Below are positions 45,116-53,312 of a stretch of DNA of 61,513 bases, piece by piece. The stretch's first letter is position 1; each line of letters begins with the position of its first letter. The DNA comes from Candidatus Puniceispirillum sp. (lineage in GTDB: Bacteria > Pseudomonadota > Alphaproteobacteria > Puniceispirillales > Puniceispirillaceae), in the NCBI GenBank assembly GCA_016778895.1, contig JADHOR010000010.1:1-61513 (forward strand), in the 5' to 3' direction. Below the pieces are notes generated by a model. The model was not told the DNA's origin. It ran no database searches and saw nothing but the letters and a program-made list of their open reading frames with translations. The translations under genes and the position numbers were made by a program.

Positions 45116-47428
45116 ATGAGCCTAACAAGCGCACATTGGGGTACTTATCACGCTCATGTAAAGGATGGCCGCTTGACCAGCCTCAGCCATTTCGCTGAAG
45201 ATTCCGATCCGACTGAGATTGGCAAGGGTATTGTTGACGTTATTGATCATGAGTCGCGCATCATTGGGCCGATGATCCGCAAAAGTTGGCTGGATTATGG
45301 GCCGGCTAGCCATCCTGAACGCCGCGGCCTCGATCCATTTGTGCGGGTAAGCTGGGATCAGGCAGATCAAATCGTTGCCGCCGAGCTGGAACGGGTTATC
45401 AGCGCATATGGAAATGAGGCGATCTATGCCGGTTCTTATGGTTGGGCAAGCGCCGGCCGGTTTCATCATGCTCAGGGGCAGTTACATCGATTTTTGAACA
45501 GCATTGGCGGCTATACAAAATCGGTCAACACATACAGCTTTGCGGCGGCTGAGGTTATCGTACCGCATGTGATCGGGCATTTCCGCAATTACATATACAA
45601 TCAGACAAGCTGGAAGTCGGTGCGCGACCATGCGAAGCTATTTGTCGCTTTTGGCGGGGTGCCGCTGAAGAATGGGCAAATTGGGCAGGGTGGGCTTGGT
45701 CGGCATATTCAGAAGGAGTCTATTCTCGCAGCGCATCAAAACGGTGTTGAATTTGTCTCAGTGTCACCGCTTCGCGATGACATGATTGATGATGTTAATG
45801 CGGAATGGATGCCGATACGCCCGAACAGTGATACAGCGCTGATGATCGGCCTGTGCCATACGCTGTTTGATCAGGGGCTGCATGACCGCAGTTTTCTTGA
45901 GCGGTACTGTGTTGGCTTTGATGCTTTTGCCGATTATCTGACCGGTGCCACTGATGGTCTGGTTAAGGATGCCGCTTGGGCGGCGGCGCTTTGCAATATT
46001 GAGGTGGACGCGATCAAGGCGCTGGCAATTAAAATGGCGCAATCGCGAACCATGTTGTCATTCAGCTGGTCATTAACCCGACAGGCGCATGGTGAACAGC
46101 CATTTTGGGCTGGCATTACGCTGGCGGCGATGCTTGGCCAGATCGGCTTGCCCGGAGGTGGGTTTGGGCTTGGTTATTCGGCGGTAAATACGGTTGGTAA
46201 TGATATTCAGCGGCTACCGGTTGCGGCCATGCCGCAGGGCATAAACGGGGTTTCAAGTTTTATTCCGGTGGCGCGTATTGCTGATATGCTGCTCAATTCC
46301 GGTGGTGAATTTGACTATGATGGCGCGCGTTACCTTTACCCCGATATCAAGATGATTTATTGGGCCGGTGGCAATCCTTTTCATCATCATCAGGATTTGA
46401 ACAGACTTTGTGCAGGCTGGCAGAAACCAGAGACGATTATTGCGCATGAATGGTGCTGGAACGCTCTTGCCAAACACGCCGACATTGTCCTGCCTTGCAC
46501 GACAACGCTGGAACGAGACGATATTGCGATGTCGCCTATGGATAATTATTTCGTCTCGATGCAGGCGGCCATTGCGCCGGTTGGTGATGCTCGTGATGAT
46601 TTTGAAATTTTCCGCGGGATTGCGGCCAGGATGGGGGCTGAAGATGCCTTTACCGAAGGCCGCAATGCCGAGGATTGGCAACGCTGGCTCTATGATATGA
46701 CGAAACAGGCCGCCGCCCAGCAAGGCCATGAATTGCCTGGCTATGATGCGTTTCGAGACGAAGGCTGGTTCAAGCTGGAAACGCCAGAAGAAGCCCATGT
46801 AATGTTGGCTGATTTCCGCGCTGACCCCATCGCCAATCCGCTGGCTACGCCAAGTGGCAAGATCGAGATCTATTCGGAAACGATCGCCGGTTTTAACTAT
46901 GATGATTGCGCCGCGCACCCATGCTGGTTTGTTCCGCCAGAGTGGCTTGGCAGCCCTGATTGCGGCACCCGGCTTCACCTTCTTGGTAACCAGCCAACCG
47001 CCCGTCTGCACTCGCAACTTGATCATGGCAGTATTAGCCGCGCTTCCAAGATTGAGGGACATGAGCCGGTCAAGATTAATCGCCAAGATGCAGCGGCACG
47101 CGGGATTGAAAACGGCGATATCGTGCGGCTTTATAATGATCGCGGTGCGTGTCTTTGCGGCGCCATTGTCAGTGATGCGGTGATGCAAGGGGTGCTGATT
47201 GTCAGCACTGGTGCATGGTTTGATCCAGACCTTTCAGGAACAACCGGCCTTAGCTGCCATCACGGCAATCCGAATGTGTTGACGCCGGATATTGGCACCT
47301 CAGCGCTGGCGCAGGGCCCAGCAGCACATTCATGTCTTGTCGAGGTGGAATTATGGACCGGCGGGCCGGTTGCGATGACGGCGCATAAGCCGCCGGTCAT
47401 TTTAGATGGTCGTAAAACAACAGGGTAG
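45116..47428 (+). CDS. Molybdopterin (bis-MGD) S-/N-oxide reductase, BisC/TorA-type
   Basis: About 770 residues, DMSO-reductase family type III. The start TSAHWGTYHAHVKDGRL is that of BisC/DMSOR. The metal-ligand serine is in AGSYGWASAGRFHH (about Ser112). FVSVSPLRDD, IYWAGGNPFHHHQDLNRL and LHLLGNQPTARLHSQLDHG are cofactor-binding blocks. There is no N-terminal Fe-S Cys cluster and no Tat signal, so it is probably a cytoplasmic BisC-like enzyme. AGGGG precedes the ATG at 45116; the earlier ATG at 45038 adds a non-conserved arginine-rich leader. Likely substrates are biotin sulfoxide, methionine sulfoxide or an N-oxide. The tupBCA operon could supply tungsten or molybdenum. Confidence 0.87.
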   Translation: MSLTSAHWGTYHAHVKDGRLTSLSHFAEDSDPTEIGKGIVDVIDHESRIIGPMIRKSWLDYGPASHPERRGLDPFVRVSWDQADQIVAAELERVISAYGNEAIYAGSYGWASAGRFHHAQGQLHRFLNSIGGYTKSVNTYSFAAAEVIVPHVIGHFRNYIYNQTSWKSVRDHAKLFVAFGGVPLKNGQIGQGGLGRHIQKESILAAHQNGVEFVSVSPLRDDMIDDVNAEWMPIRPNSDTALMIGLCHTLFDQGLHDRSFLERYCVGFDAFADYLTGATDGLVKDAAWAAALCNIEVDAIKALAIKMAQSRTMLSFSWSLTRQAHGEQPFWAGITLAAMLGQIGLPGGGFGLGYSAVNTVGNDIQRLPVAAMPQGINGVSSFIPVARIADMLLNSGGEFDYDGARYLYPDIKMIYWAGGNPFHHHQDLNRLCAGWQKPETIIAHEWCWNALAKHADIVLPCTTTLERDDIAMSPMDNYFVSMQAAIAPVGDARDDFEIFRGIAARMGAEDAFTEGRNAEDWQRWLYDMTKQAAAQQGHELPGYDAFRDEGWFKLETPEEAHVMLADFRADPIANPLATPSGKIEIYSETIAGFNYDDCAAHPCWFVPPEWLGSPDCGTRLHLLGNQPTARLHSQLDHGSISRASKIEGHEPVKINRQDAAARGIENGDIVRLYNDRGACLCGAIVSDAVMQGVLIVSTGAWFDPDLSGTTGLSCHHGNPNVLTPDIGTSALAQGPAAHSCLVEVELWTGGPVAMTAHKPPVILDGRKTTG

Positions 47429-47436
47429 GACTAGGT

Positions 47437-48276
47437 ATGAGCTGGCTTGAATGGCGGCATCATGACATGGAATCACAGTTTAACCCGCGTGTTGCTGTCG
47501 GTGATGAGGCGGCGCTTTGTCTTGCTGCATGGACAGAACGTTCGGCCGCGCGCCGCGGCGAACTGGCCGGCAGGTTTAATTTGGCTTATGGGGCGCATCG
47601 TCTAATGCAGTTTGACTCGCATCCCGGGTCTGCAAATAGGCCGATTATTCTCAATATCCATGGTGGTTATTGGCGCGCACTGGACAAGGCCGACATGGAT
47701 CATCATATGGCGGATCTTGCCAAAAGTGGGTTTGGTCTGGTGAATATGAATTATCCGTTATGCCCAGAGGTTAGCATGACTCAGATGATGCAGCATCTTC
47801 GTGTTGGTATTAATGAGGTTATCGGCGTGCTTGATGCTGCAGGCCAAGACCAGCCGATCATCATGCTTGGGCATTCGGCAGGCGCGCATATCGCCTTTCA
47901 TCTGTCGCATCACCCGAAATTCCAGGGAAGGCTGGCCGGTATTGCGGCGTTGTCGGGAATATATGAAACCGAGCTGGTTCGGGAATTGGCCGTCAATCAA
48001 GATGTGCGGCTCAGCAAGGATGAGGCAAGTGACTGGAACTGTCTGACCCATATGCCTGCGTTTGGACCGGCCTATTATATTGCGGTTGGCGGCGGCGAGC
48101 CATCAGGCTGGATTGATCAATCATGTATTATGGCAGATGCGTTGCGCCAGCGTGGAGATCAGGTAACTTTTCACGTTTGCGGTGGCTTGCATCATTTCAA
48201 TCTGGTTGATCATCTATGCGATGGGCGCCACCATGACGGTGCGCGGCTTCACCGCTGGTTAAATAGCCTTTATTGA
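47437..48276 (+). CDS. Alpha/beta hydrolase, arylformamidase-like
   Basis: 279 residues. The oxyanion motif INIHGGYWRALDK, the nucleophile elbow MLGHSAGAHIAFHLS, and the catalytic His near GGLHHFNLVDHL form a complete triad set, with an Asp/Glu between. The pattern matches alpha/beta-type kynurenine formamidases and related carboxylesterases. It starts 9 bases after the molybdo-reductase stop, so the two are likely cotranscribed. Formamide hydrolysis is a guess; no other tryptophan-degradation gene is in view. It converges on the kinase gene with 27 bases between. Confidence 0.82.
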   Translation: MSWLEWRHHDMESQFNPRVAVGDEAALCLAAWTERSAARRGELAGRFNLAYGAHRLMQFDSHPGSANRPIILNIHGGYWRALDKADMDHHMADLAKSGFGLVNMNYPLCPEVSMTQMMQHLRVGINEVIGVLDAAGQDQPIIMLGHSAGAHIAFHLSHHPKFQGRLAGIAALSGIYETELVRELAVNQDVRLSKDEASDWNCLTHMPAFGPAYYIAVGGGEPSGWIDQSCIMADALRQRGDQVTFHVCGGLHHFNLVDHLCDGRHHDGARLHRWLNSLY

Positions 48277-48303
48277 GGTGAAAAGTCTCGATTAACGGGT
48301 CGA

Positions 48304-49377
48304 TCAGATCGTTTTACGAAGATAGCGTGACAGAATATCGGCGCCAAGCATGGCAACTAGTCTCGCCTGACCGCCGACTGATGCCGCATTGTCGGCTGAC
48401 GCATTGCCATCGAGGTGGCGTTTCAGAACGCCCTGCAGGATTGAGGCAAAACGAAAACACTGAAAGGCAATCAACGCCTCCCAATTTGCCGGACGATCAA
48501 GCCCGGTCTTTGCGCAGAAGGCGCTAACCAATTGCGCCTCATCAGGTATGCCAAGGCTGGCCCGGTTAATGCCGCCAAGCCCGCCAATAGGCCAGCTTGA
48601 CTCCATGCGCAGCATTGCACACCAGTAGCTAAGATCAATAAAGGCCGGCCCAAGTGTGCTAAGTTCCCAATCAATCAGCGCGGCAACTTCGGTGCGGTTG
48701 CGGATCAGTAGATTATCCAGCCGGAAATCGCCATGGATAATGCAAAATCCTGGTATCTCCCGGTCGAGACAGGCGGGTAATTCGGTTATCAGAAATTCCA
48801 TTGCGGCGATGGTTTCGGTTTCGCTGGCACGATATTGGCGTGTCCATGTAGCAAATTGGCGGTCGATGTAGCCGGTTGGTTTGCCAAAACCCTCAAGTCC
48901 TTGCGCAACCGGATCAATCGCCGCAAGTGCAGCCAGCACTTCAATTTTGGCATAGAACAGCGCGCGACGGTCATCGACGCTATAGCTGGCTAATGCCGGA
49001 TCAAATAGCGTTTCGCCATCAACTTCGCGCATGATAAAGAATTTCATGCCAACCACATCAGGAGCGTCGCAGGCTATAATCATATCTGGCACTGGCACGG
49101 GGCTTGTTGCCAATGCTTTCATTACGCGATATTCACGTTCAACTGCATGGGCTGATTTCAGCAGTAACCCGGCCGGTTGCGTCCTCAGGACGAAGCGGCC
49201 ATCCATCGTCCCAAGATCAGTCTGCAGTCGGTAGGTTGGGTTGGACTGGCCAGTAGAAAATTTATTCAGAGATACCGGAACCCCAATCTGTGGTGCGGCA
49301 CTTTTCAGCCATGTTGTGAGGGATGCGAGAAAAGCCGGGTCAGGCGCGTTTTCGGGGCTGTTTTGAGAGTTGGTCAT
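48304..49377 (-). CDS. ACAD10/11-type phosphotransferase (LvaA-like hydroxyacyl-CoA kinase)
   Basis: About 357 residues of the aminoglycoside-phosphotransferase fold. FSTGQSNPTYRLQT is the nucleotide loop, FVLRTQPAGLLLKSAHAVER holds the ATP-binding Lys, FCIIHGDFRLDNLLI is the catalytic loop (His-Gly-Asp ... Asn) and ALIDWELSTLGPAFIDL the metal-binding Asp. The GFGKPTGYIDRQFATWTRQY segment is characteristic of the N-terminal kinase of ACAD10/ACAD11 and of LvaA. These phosphorylate 4-hydroxyacyl-CoA. The ATG at 49377 was chosen because upstream residues are not family-like. It faces an SDR-ACAD-ligase operon across a 216-base divergent promoter. Confidence 0.83.
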   Translation of the reverse strand: MTNSQNSPENAPDPAFLASLTTWLKSAAPQIGVPVSLNKFSTGQSNPTYRLQTDLGTMDGRFVLRTQPAGLLLKSAHAVEREYRVMKALATSPVPVPDMIIACDAPDVVGMKFFIMREVDGETLFDPALASYSVDDRRALFYAKIEVLAALAAIDPVAQGLEGFGKPTGYIDRQFATWTRQYRASETETIAAMEFLITELPACLDREIPGFCIIHGDFRLDNLLIRNRTEVAALIDWELSTLGPAFIDLSYWCAMLRMESSWPIGGLGGINRASLGIPDEAQLVSAFCAKTGLDRPANWEALIAFQCFRFASILQGVLKRHLDGNASADNAASVGGQARLVAMLGADILSRYLRKTI

Positions 49378-49514
49378 GATATGGCTCGGGCTCGGCAGTA
49401 ACGGAGTTAATATAAAACTGCCGATACAATCACGTGATGGCAGACAAGATTGTTTTGACCATATTGGCTCAGCTAGCGTAAGTTTACTAGGCTGTTTCAG
49501 GCGATGACGAAAAA

Positions 49515-49530
49515 AAGACGCTAACGTCAA
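49515..49530. promoter_or_regulatory. Candidate operator AAGACGCTAACGTCAA in divergent promoter
   Basis: A near-palindrome (GACG-CTAA-CGTC arms) between the divergent kinase and SDR genes. It differs at three of sixteen positions from TTGACGTTAACGTCAA, a pattern I recall for MerR-family LiuR regulators of branched-chain acyl-CoA genes. A second symmetrical element, GTAAGTTTAC, lies upstream at about 49479-49488. No regulator gene is next to it, so the identity of the binding protein is inferred. Confidence 0.35.
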
Positions 49531-49593
49531 CGACCGTTATTCAGACAAGCATAAATAGGGTCAGACCTGATATATTGACCTTGGAGATATGAG

Positions 49594-50328
49594 ATGACCG
49601 GACAGCTTAACGGCAAAAGGATTTTGGTTACCGGCGCGGCGCGCGGGCTCGGCGCGGCGTTTTGCCAGACGATTGCCGAGGCTGGTGGAAGCGTACTTGC
49701 GCTGGGCCGTGATCAGCACGCATTGGCGGCAATGATCAAAGGCTTACCCGGTGACAGTCATGATCTTGTGATTGCTGATGTGGCGAAATCACACCAGCTT
49801 TCGGCCCAGCTTTCGGGTCAGCGATTTGACGGGCTGGTAAATAATGCCGGCATTGCCATTAGCTCGGCGTTGCATGAAAGCGCCGAAGATGACGTCCGGC
49901 GTCTGATCGACATCAATCTTCTTGGCAGCTTGTGGACATTGCAGGCATCGGTTCCTGCCCTAAAGGCGGCAGGCGGCGGTGTGATTGTAAATATAGCTTC
50001 GGTGTTGGGTCACCGGCCGTTGCCGCATACCGGCATTTACGCGATGAGCAAGGCAGCGATCATCCAGATGACACGCGCCGCAGCGTTGGAGCTGGCGCGT
50101 GATAATATTCGGGTAAATGCGCTGGCGCCGGGCTATGTAATTACTGATTTAAACCGTGATTTTCTTACAAGTGACGCCGGTGTGAATCTGCAAAAACGCA
50201 CCGCGCTTCGCCGTTTTGCAAACCCTGCCGAGTTAATGCCGGCGCTGCTTTTCCTGTTGAATCCGGCGAATAGCTATATGACCGGTGAGACCCTAACCAT
50301 TGATGGCGGGATGAGCGCCAGTTTATGA
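49594..50328 (+). CDS. Short-chain dehydrogenase/reductase (3-hydroxyacyl or keto reductase, LvaD-like position)
   Basis: A 244-residue classical SDR. TGAARGLGAAFCQT is the cofactor loop (TGxxxGxG), NNAGIAIS the NNAG motif, VNIASVLGHR the catalytic Ser and YAMSKAAI the Tyr-x-x-x-Lys, ending ETLTIDGGMSASL. GGAG lies 7 bases before the ATG. It heads an operon with the acyl-CoA dehydrogenase (36 bases) and the acyl-CoA ligase. In the lva pathway the SDR acts on the 3-hydroxyacyl-CoA or reduces the 4-oxo group; which one applies cannot be read. Confidence 0.88.
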   Translation: MTGQLNGKRILVTGAARGLGAAFCQTIAEAGGSVLALGRDQHALAAMIKGLPGDSHDLVIADVAKSHQLSAQLSGQRFDGLVNNAGIAISSALHESAEDDVRRLIDINLLGSLWTLQASVPALKAAGGGVIVNIASVLGHRPLPHTGIYAMSKAAIIQMTRAAALELARDNIRVNALAPGYVITDLNRDFLTSDAGVNLQKRTALRRFANPAELMPALLFLLNPANSYMTGETLTIDGGMSASL

Positions 50329-50364
50329 TATTATCGCCAAGAAAAAGAATAGGATTACCCGATT

Positions 50365-51573
50365 ATGGATTTTTCAATTGATGCCAATTTACAGGCTAAC
50401 CATGACAAGCTGCGTGCCTTTGTGCGCGACGAAATCGTGCCGCTGGAGGCGGATCGCAAAAATTATGATGCCTATGGCAATATTGATATGGCGGTATTGC
50501 AGAGGCTTCGCAGCAAAGTCAAGGATGCTGGTTTATGGGCGCCACAAATTCCGCGTGAGCAGGGTGGGCTTGGCTATGGGCCAACCGGTATGGCTGTATT
50601 ATATGAGGCAATGAATTATTCCATTTTTGGGCCGGTCGCATTTAACTGTGCGGCCCCTGATGATGGCAATATGTATATTTTGAACAAGGTCGCAACGCCC
50701 GAACAAAAAGACCGTTGGTTAACCCCGATCATTAAGGGTGATGTGCGCTCATCCTTTGCCATGACCGAGCCTGCACCCGGCGGCGGTTCTGACCCAAGCA
50801 TGATCCAGACTACGGCAAAGCGGGTCAATGGCAAATGGGTAATAAATGGCCGCAAATGGTACATCACCGGCGCAGGTGAGGCGGCGCATTTTATTCTGAT
50901 GGCGAAAACCGGCGAGGGGGCACGTGACGGGTTAACCGCCTTTCTGTTTCATCGTGATGATCCGGGGTGGCGCATTCAGCGGCGCATTGGCATCATGGGG
51001 CCAGAAGAGCATGGTGGGCACTGTGAACTGGTGTTTGAAGATATGCAACTGGGTGATGAACGCGTGCTTATGGGCGAGGGCAAAGGCTTGAAAGTTACCC
51101 AGATCCGACTGGGGCTGGCACGGTTGACGCATTGTATGCGCTGGCTAGGACTGGCAAAACGTGCGGTTGATATTGCCGCCGATTATGCCAGCTACCGGAG
51201 TGGCTTTGGGGTCAAGCTGATTGACCGCGAGTCAATTCAAATGAAGCTTGGTCAGGCGGCGATGGATATCGAGATTGGCCGGGTGATGGTGATGCGTGCT
51301 GCCTGGCGGATCGAGCAGGGATCAAAGGCGCGTCAGGATATTTCAATTGCAAAAATTCACGTTTCGCAATTATTGAACCGTGTTACCAGTGACGCCATCC
51401 AGATTTGCGGTGCACGCGGCTATTCCACCGATACGGTTCTCGAATGGATTTATCGCTATGGCCGGCAGGCGCTGCTGGTTGATGGCGCAACCGAAGTGCA
51501 TCAGATGGTCATCAGCCGCTTTTTACAACAGTCAGGTGATGATTTCTGGGGCTGGGGTGCCGGCCATGATTAA
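50365..51573 (+). CDS. ACAD10/11-type acyl-CoA dehydrogenase (LvaC-like)
   Basis: 402 residues with the acyl-CoA dehydrogenase fold. FAMTEPAPGGGSDPSMIQTT is the FAD loop, KWVINGRKWYITGAG the substrate face and GLARLTHCMRWLGLAKRAVD the ACAD10/11-specific helix. The catalytic position near the C-terminus reads VDGATEVHQ, with Asp373 where most relatives have Glu, as in ACAD11-like proteins. Such enzymes eliminate phosphate from a 4-phosphoacyl-CoA to give an enoyl-CoA rather than simply dehydrogenating. AGGA lies 10 bases before the ATG. It is in an operon with the SDR and ligase and faces the matching kinase. Confidence 0.85.
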   Translation: MDFSIDANLQANHDKLRAFVRDEIVPLEADRKNYDAYGNIDMAVLQRLRSKVKDAGLWAPQIPREQGGLGYGPTGMAVLYEAMNYSIFGPVAFNCAAPDDGNMYILNKVATPEQKDRWLTPIIKGDVRSSFAMTEPAPGGGSDPSMIQTTAKRVNGKWVINGRKWYITGAGEAAHFILMAKTGEGARDGLTAFLFHRDDPGWRIQRRIGIMGPEEHGGHCELVFEDMQLGDERVLMGEGKGLKVTQIRLGLARLTHCMRWLGLAKRAVDIAADYASYRSGFGVKLIDRESIQMKLGQAAMDIEIGRVMVMRAAWRIEQGSKARQDISIAKIHVSQLLNRVTSDAIQICGARGYSTDTVLEWIYRYGRQALLVDGATEVHQMVISRFLQQSGDDFWGWGAGHD

Positions 51574-51598
51574 TGTGAACCCGGGGGGAGCTTGAGGT

Positions 51599-53236
51599 AT
51601 GTCTGAAGGATCACCATTCGCCGCGCTGGATATGCAAGGGGCTGATATGCAGCCGCTATCGCCGGTGCATTTTATCCAGCGTGTTGCGTATGTTTTTTCG
51701 ACAAAAACTGCGATTGCCTACGGTACGCGGCGGATAAGCTATCGCGAATTTGGCCAACGCTGTAAAAAGCTGGCGGCGGCAATTATTGGGTTGGGCATTA
51801 AGCCGCAAACCACGGTTTCAGTTTTATGCCCAAATGTGCCGGAGATGCTCGAACTGCATTTTGCCGTGCCGATGACTGGTGCCGTTCTGAACACAATTAA
51901 CACCCGCCTTGACGCCAAGGCAATTGCCACAATTCTTGAGCATGGCGAGAGCCAGATGCTGTTTGTCGACCGTGAATACGCCGATGTTGCCGAGGCCGCA
52001 TTATCGCTTTGCGGCCGCGAAATCAGCGTGATTGGTATTGATGATCCGGCAATCGAGTTTGGCCGTATGATCGGTGACACGGATTATGAGAGCTTTTTAG
52101 CAACCGGGCTGGAGACAACGCAGCTGTTCGATTTGCAAGATGAAACCATGCCAATATCACTTAGCTATACTTCCGGCACGACAGGCAACCCGAAAGGGGT
52201 GGTTTATTCGCATCGGGGCGCGGCGTTGAATGCGCTTGGCAATGTTCTGGCGATGGGGCTTAGCACCAGCAGCACCTATCTATGGACGTTGCCACTGTTC
52301 CATTGCAATGGCTGGACGCATCCATGGGCGGTGACGGCTGTTGGCGGCACGCATATTTGTCTTCGTGCGATTGATCCAGCCGAAGTTTTCCGTCTGATTG
52401 AGGCGGAAAATGTAACGCATATGGCGGCCGCACCGATCGTGCTGTCGATGCTGATCCATGCGCCTGATGAGGCAAAGCCAAAGACTGCAAGAGAGGTGCC
52501 GGTGCAGGTTGCCACAGGCGGTGCTGCACCGCCCAGCAAGGTCATTGATGACATGGAAACCATCGGGTTTAAAATCACCCATCTATATGGGCTGACCGAA
52601 TCTTACGGGCCATCACTGATTTGTGAAATGCAGGCCGATTGGGACGCAATGCCGCTTGCCGCCCGTGCCCAGAAAATGGCGCGTCAGGGTGTGCCGCACG
52701 TTCTGGCTGGCGATTATCAAGTTGTTGATCCGCAAACCATGCAACCTGTTCCCGCCGATGGTAAAACCATTGGTGAGATTATGCTTCGTGGCAATACCGT
52801 TATGAAGGGCTATCTGAAAAACCCCGAAGATACGGCCAAGGCGTCCGCAGGTGGTTGGTTTCATAGTGGCGATCTGGCAGTCCTGCATGCAGATGGCTAT
52901 GCCGAGGTAAAAGACCGGTCAAAAGATATCATCATTTCCGGCGGTGAGAATATTTCCAGCCTTGAGGTTGAAGAGGCGCTTTATCAGCATCCCGATATTA
53001 TGGAGGCGGCCGTAGTTGCCCGCCCCGATGATAAATGGGGCGAGACACCCTGTGCCTTTATAACCCTAAAGCCGGGTGCAGCCGAGCCAGATATGGACTC
53101 GCTTCGGGCGTTTTGCCGCGAACATCTGGCGAGCTATAAAGTGCCGGGCCATTTTGTGTTTTCCGCGCTGCCAAAAACCCAGACAGGCAAGATTCAGAAA
53201 ACAGTGCTTCGCGAGGCAGCAAAAGAGGTCAAATAA
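51599..53236 (+). CDS. Acyl-CoA synthetase (AMP-forming, LvaE/FadD-like)
   Basis: A 545-residue ANL-superfamily ligase. The P-loop SYTSGTTGNPKGVVYSHRG, the A5 region THLYGLTESYGP, the hinge VKDRSKDIIISGGENIS and the catalytic Lys in TQTGKIQKTVLREA are all present. It activates a medium- or short-chain acid to its CoA thioester. GGGGGAG lies 8 bases before the ATG, and the gene is 25 bases after the dehydrogenase. It would start the 4-hydroxy/4-oxo acid route with the SDR, kinase and ACAD around it. Confidence 0.88.
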   Translation: MSEGSPFAALDMQGADMQPLSPVHFIQRVAYVFSTKTAIAYGTRRISYREFGQRCKKLAAAIIGLGIKPQTTVSVLCPNVPEMLELHFAVPMTGAVLNTINTRLDAKAIATILEHGESQMLFVDREYADVAEAALSLCGREISVIGIDDPAIEFGRMIGDTDYESFLATGLETTQLFDLQDETMPISLSYTSGTTGNPKGVVYSHRGAALNALGNVLAMGLSTSSTYLWTLPLFHCNGWTHPWAVTAVGGTHICLRAIDPAEVFRLIEAENVTHMAAAPIVLSMLIHAPDEAKPKTAREVPVQVATGGAAPPSKVIDDMETIGFKITHLYGLTESYGPSLICEMQADWDAMPLAARAQKMARQGVPHVLAGDYQVVDPQTMQPVPADGKTIGEIMLRGNTVMKGYLKNPEDTAKASAGGWFHSGDLAVLHADGYAEVKDRSKDIIISGGENISSLEVEEALYQHPDIMEAAVVARPDDKWGETPCAFITLKPGAAEPDMDSLRAFCREHLASYKVPGHFVFSALPKTQTGKIQKTVLREAAKEVK

Positions 53237-53312
53237 ATGCTCGCCATATTTGGGCAATGATCGCCACCCGTAATGATCTGCGCCACGACGATGTAAGCCG
53301 CACGATGCAGGT

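Noticed and set aside
46253-47188. Long antisense open frame (311 codons) inside the BisC-type reductase gene
   Set aside because: It lies wholly within a strongly recognisable gene, has no ribosome site and no family-like sequence.
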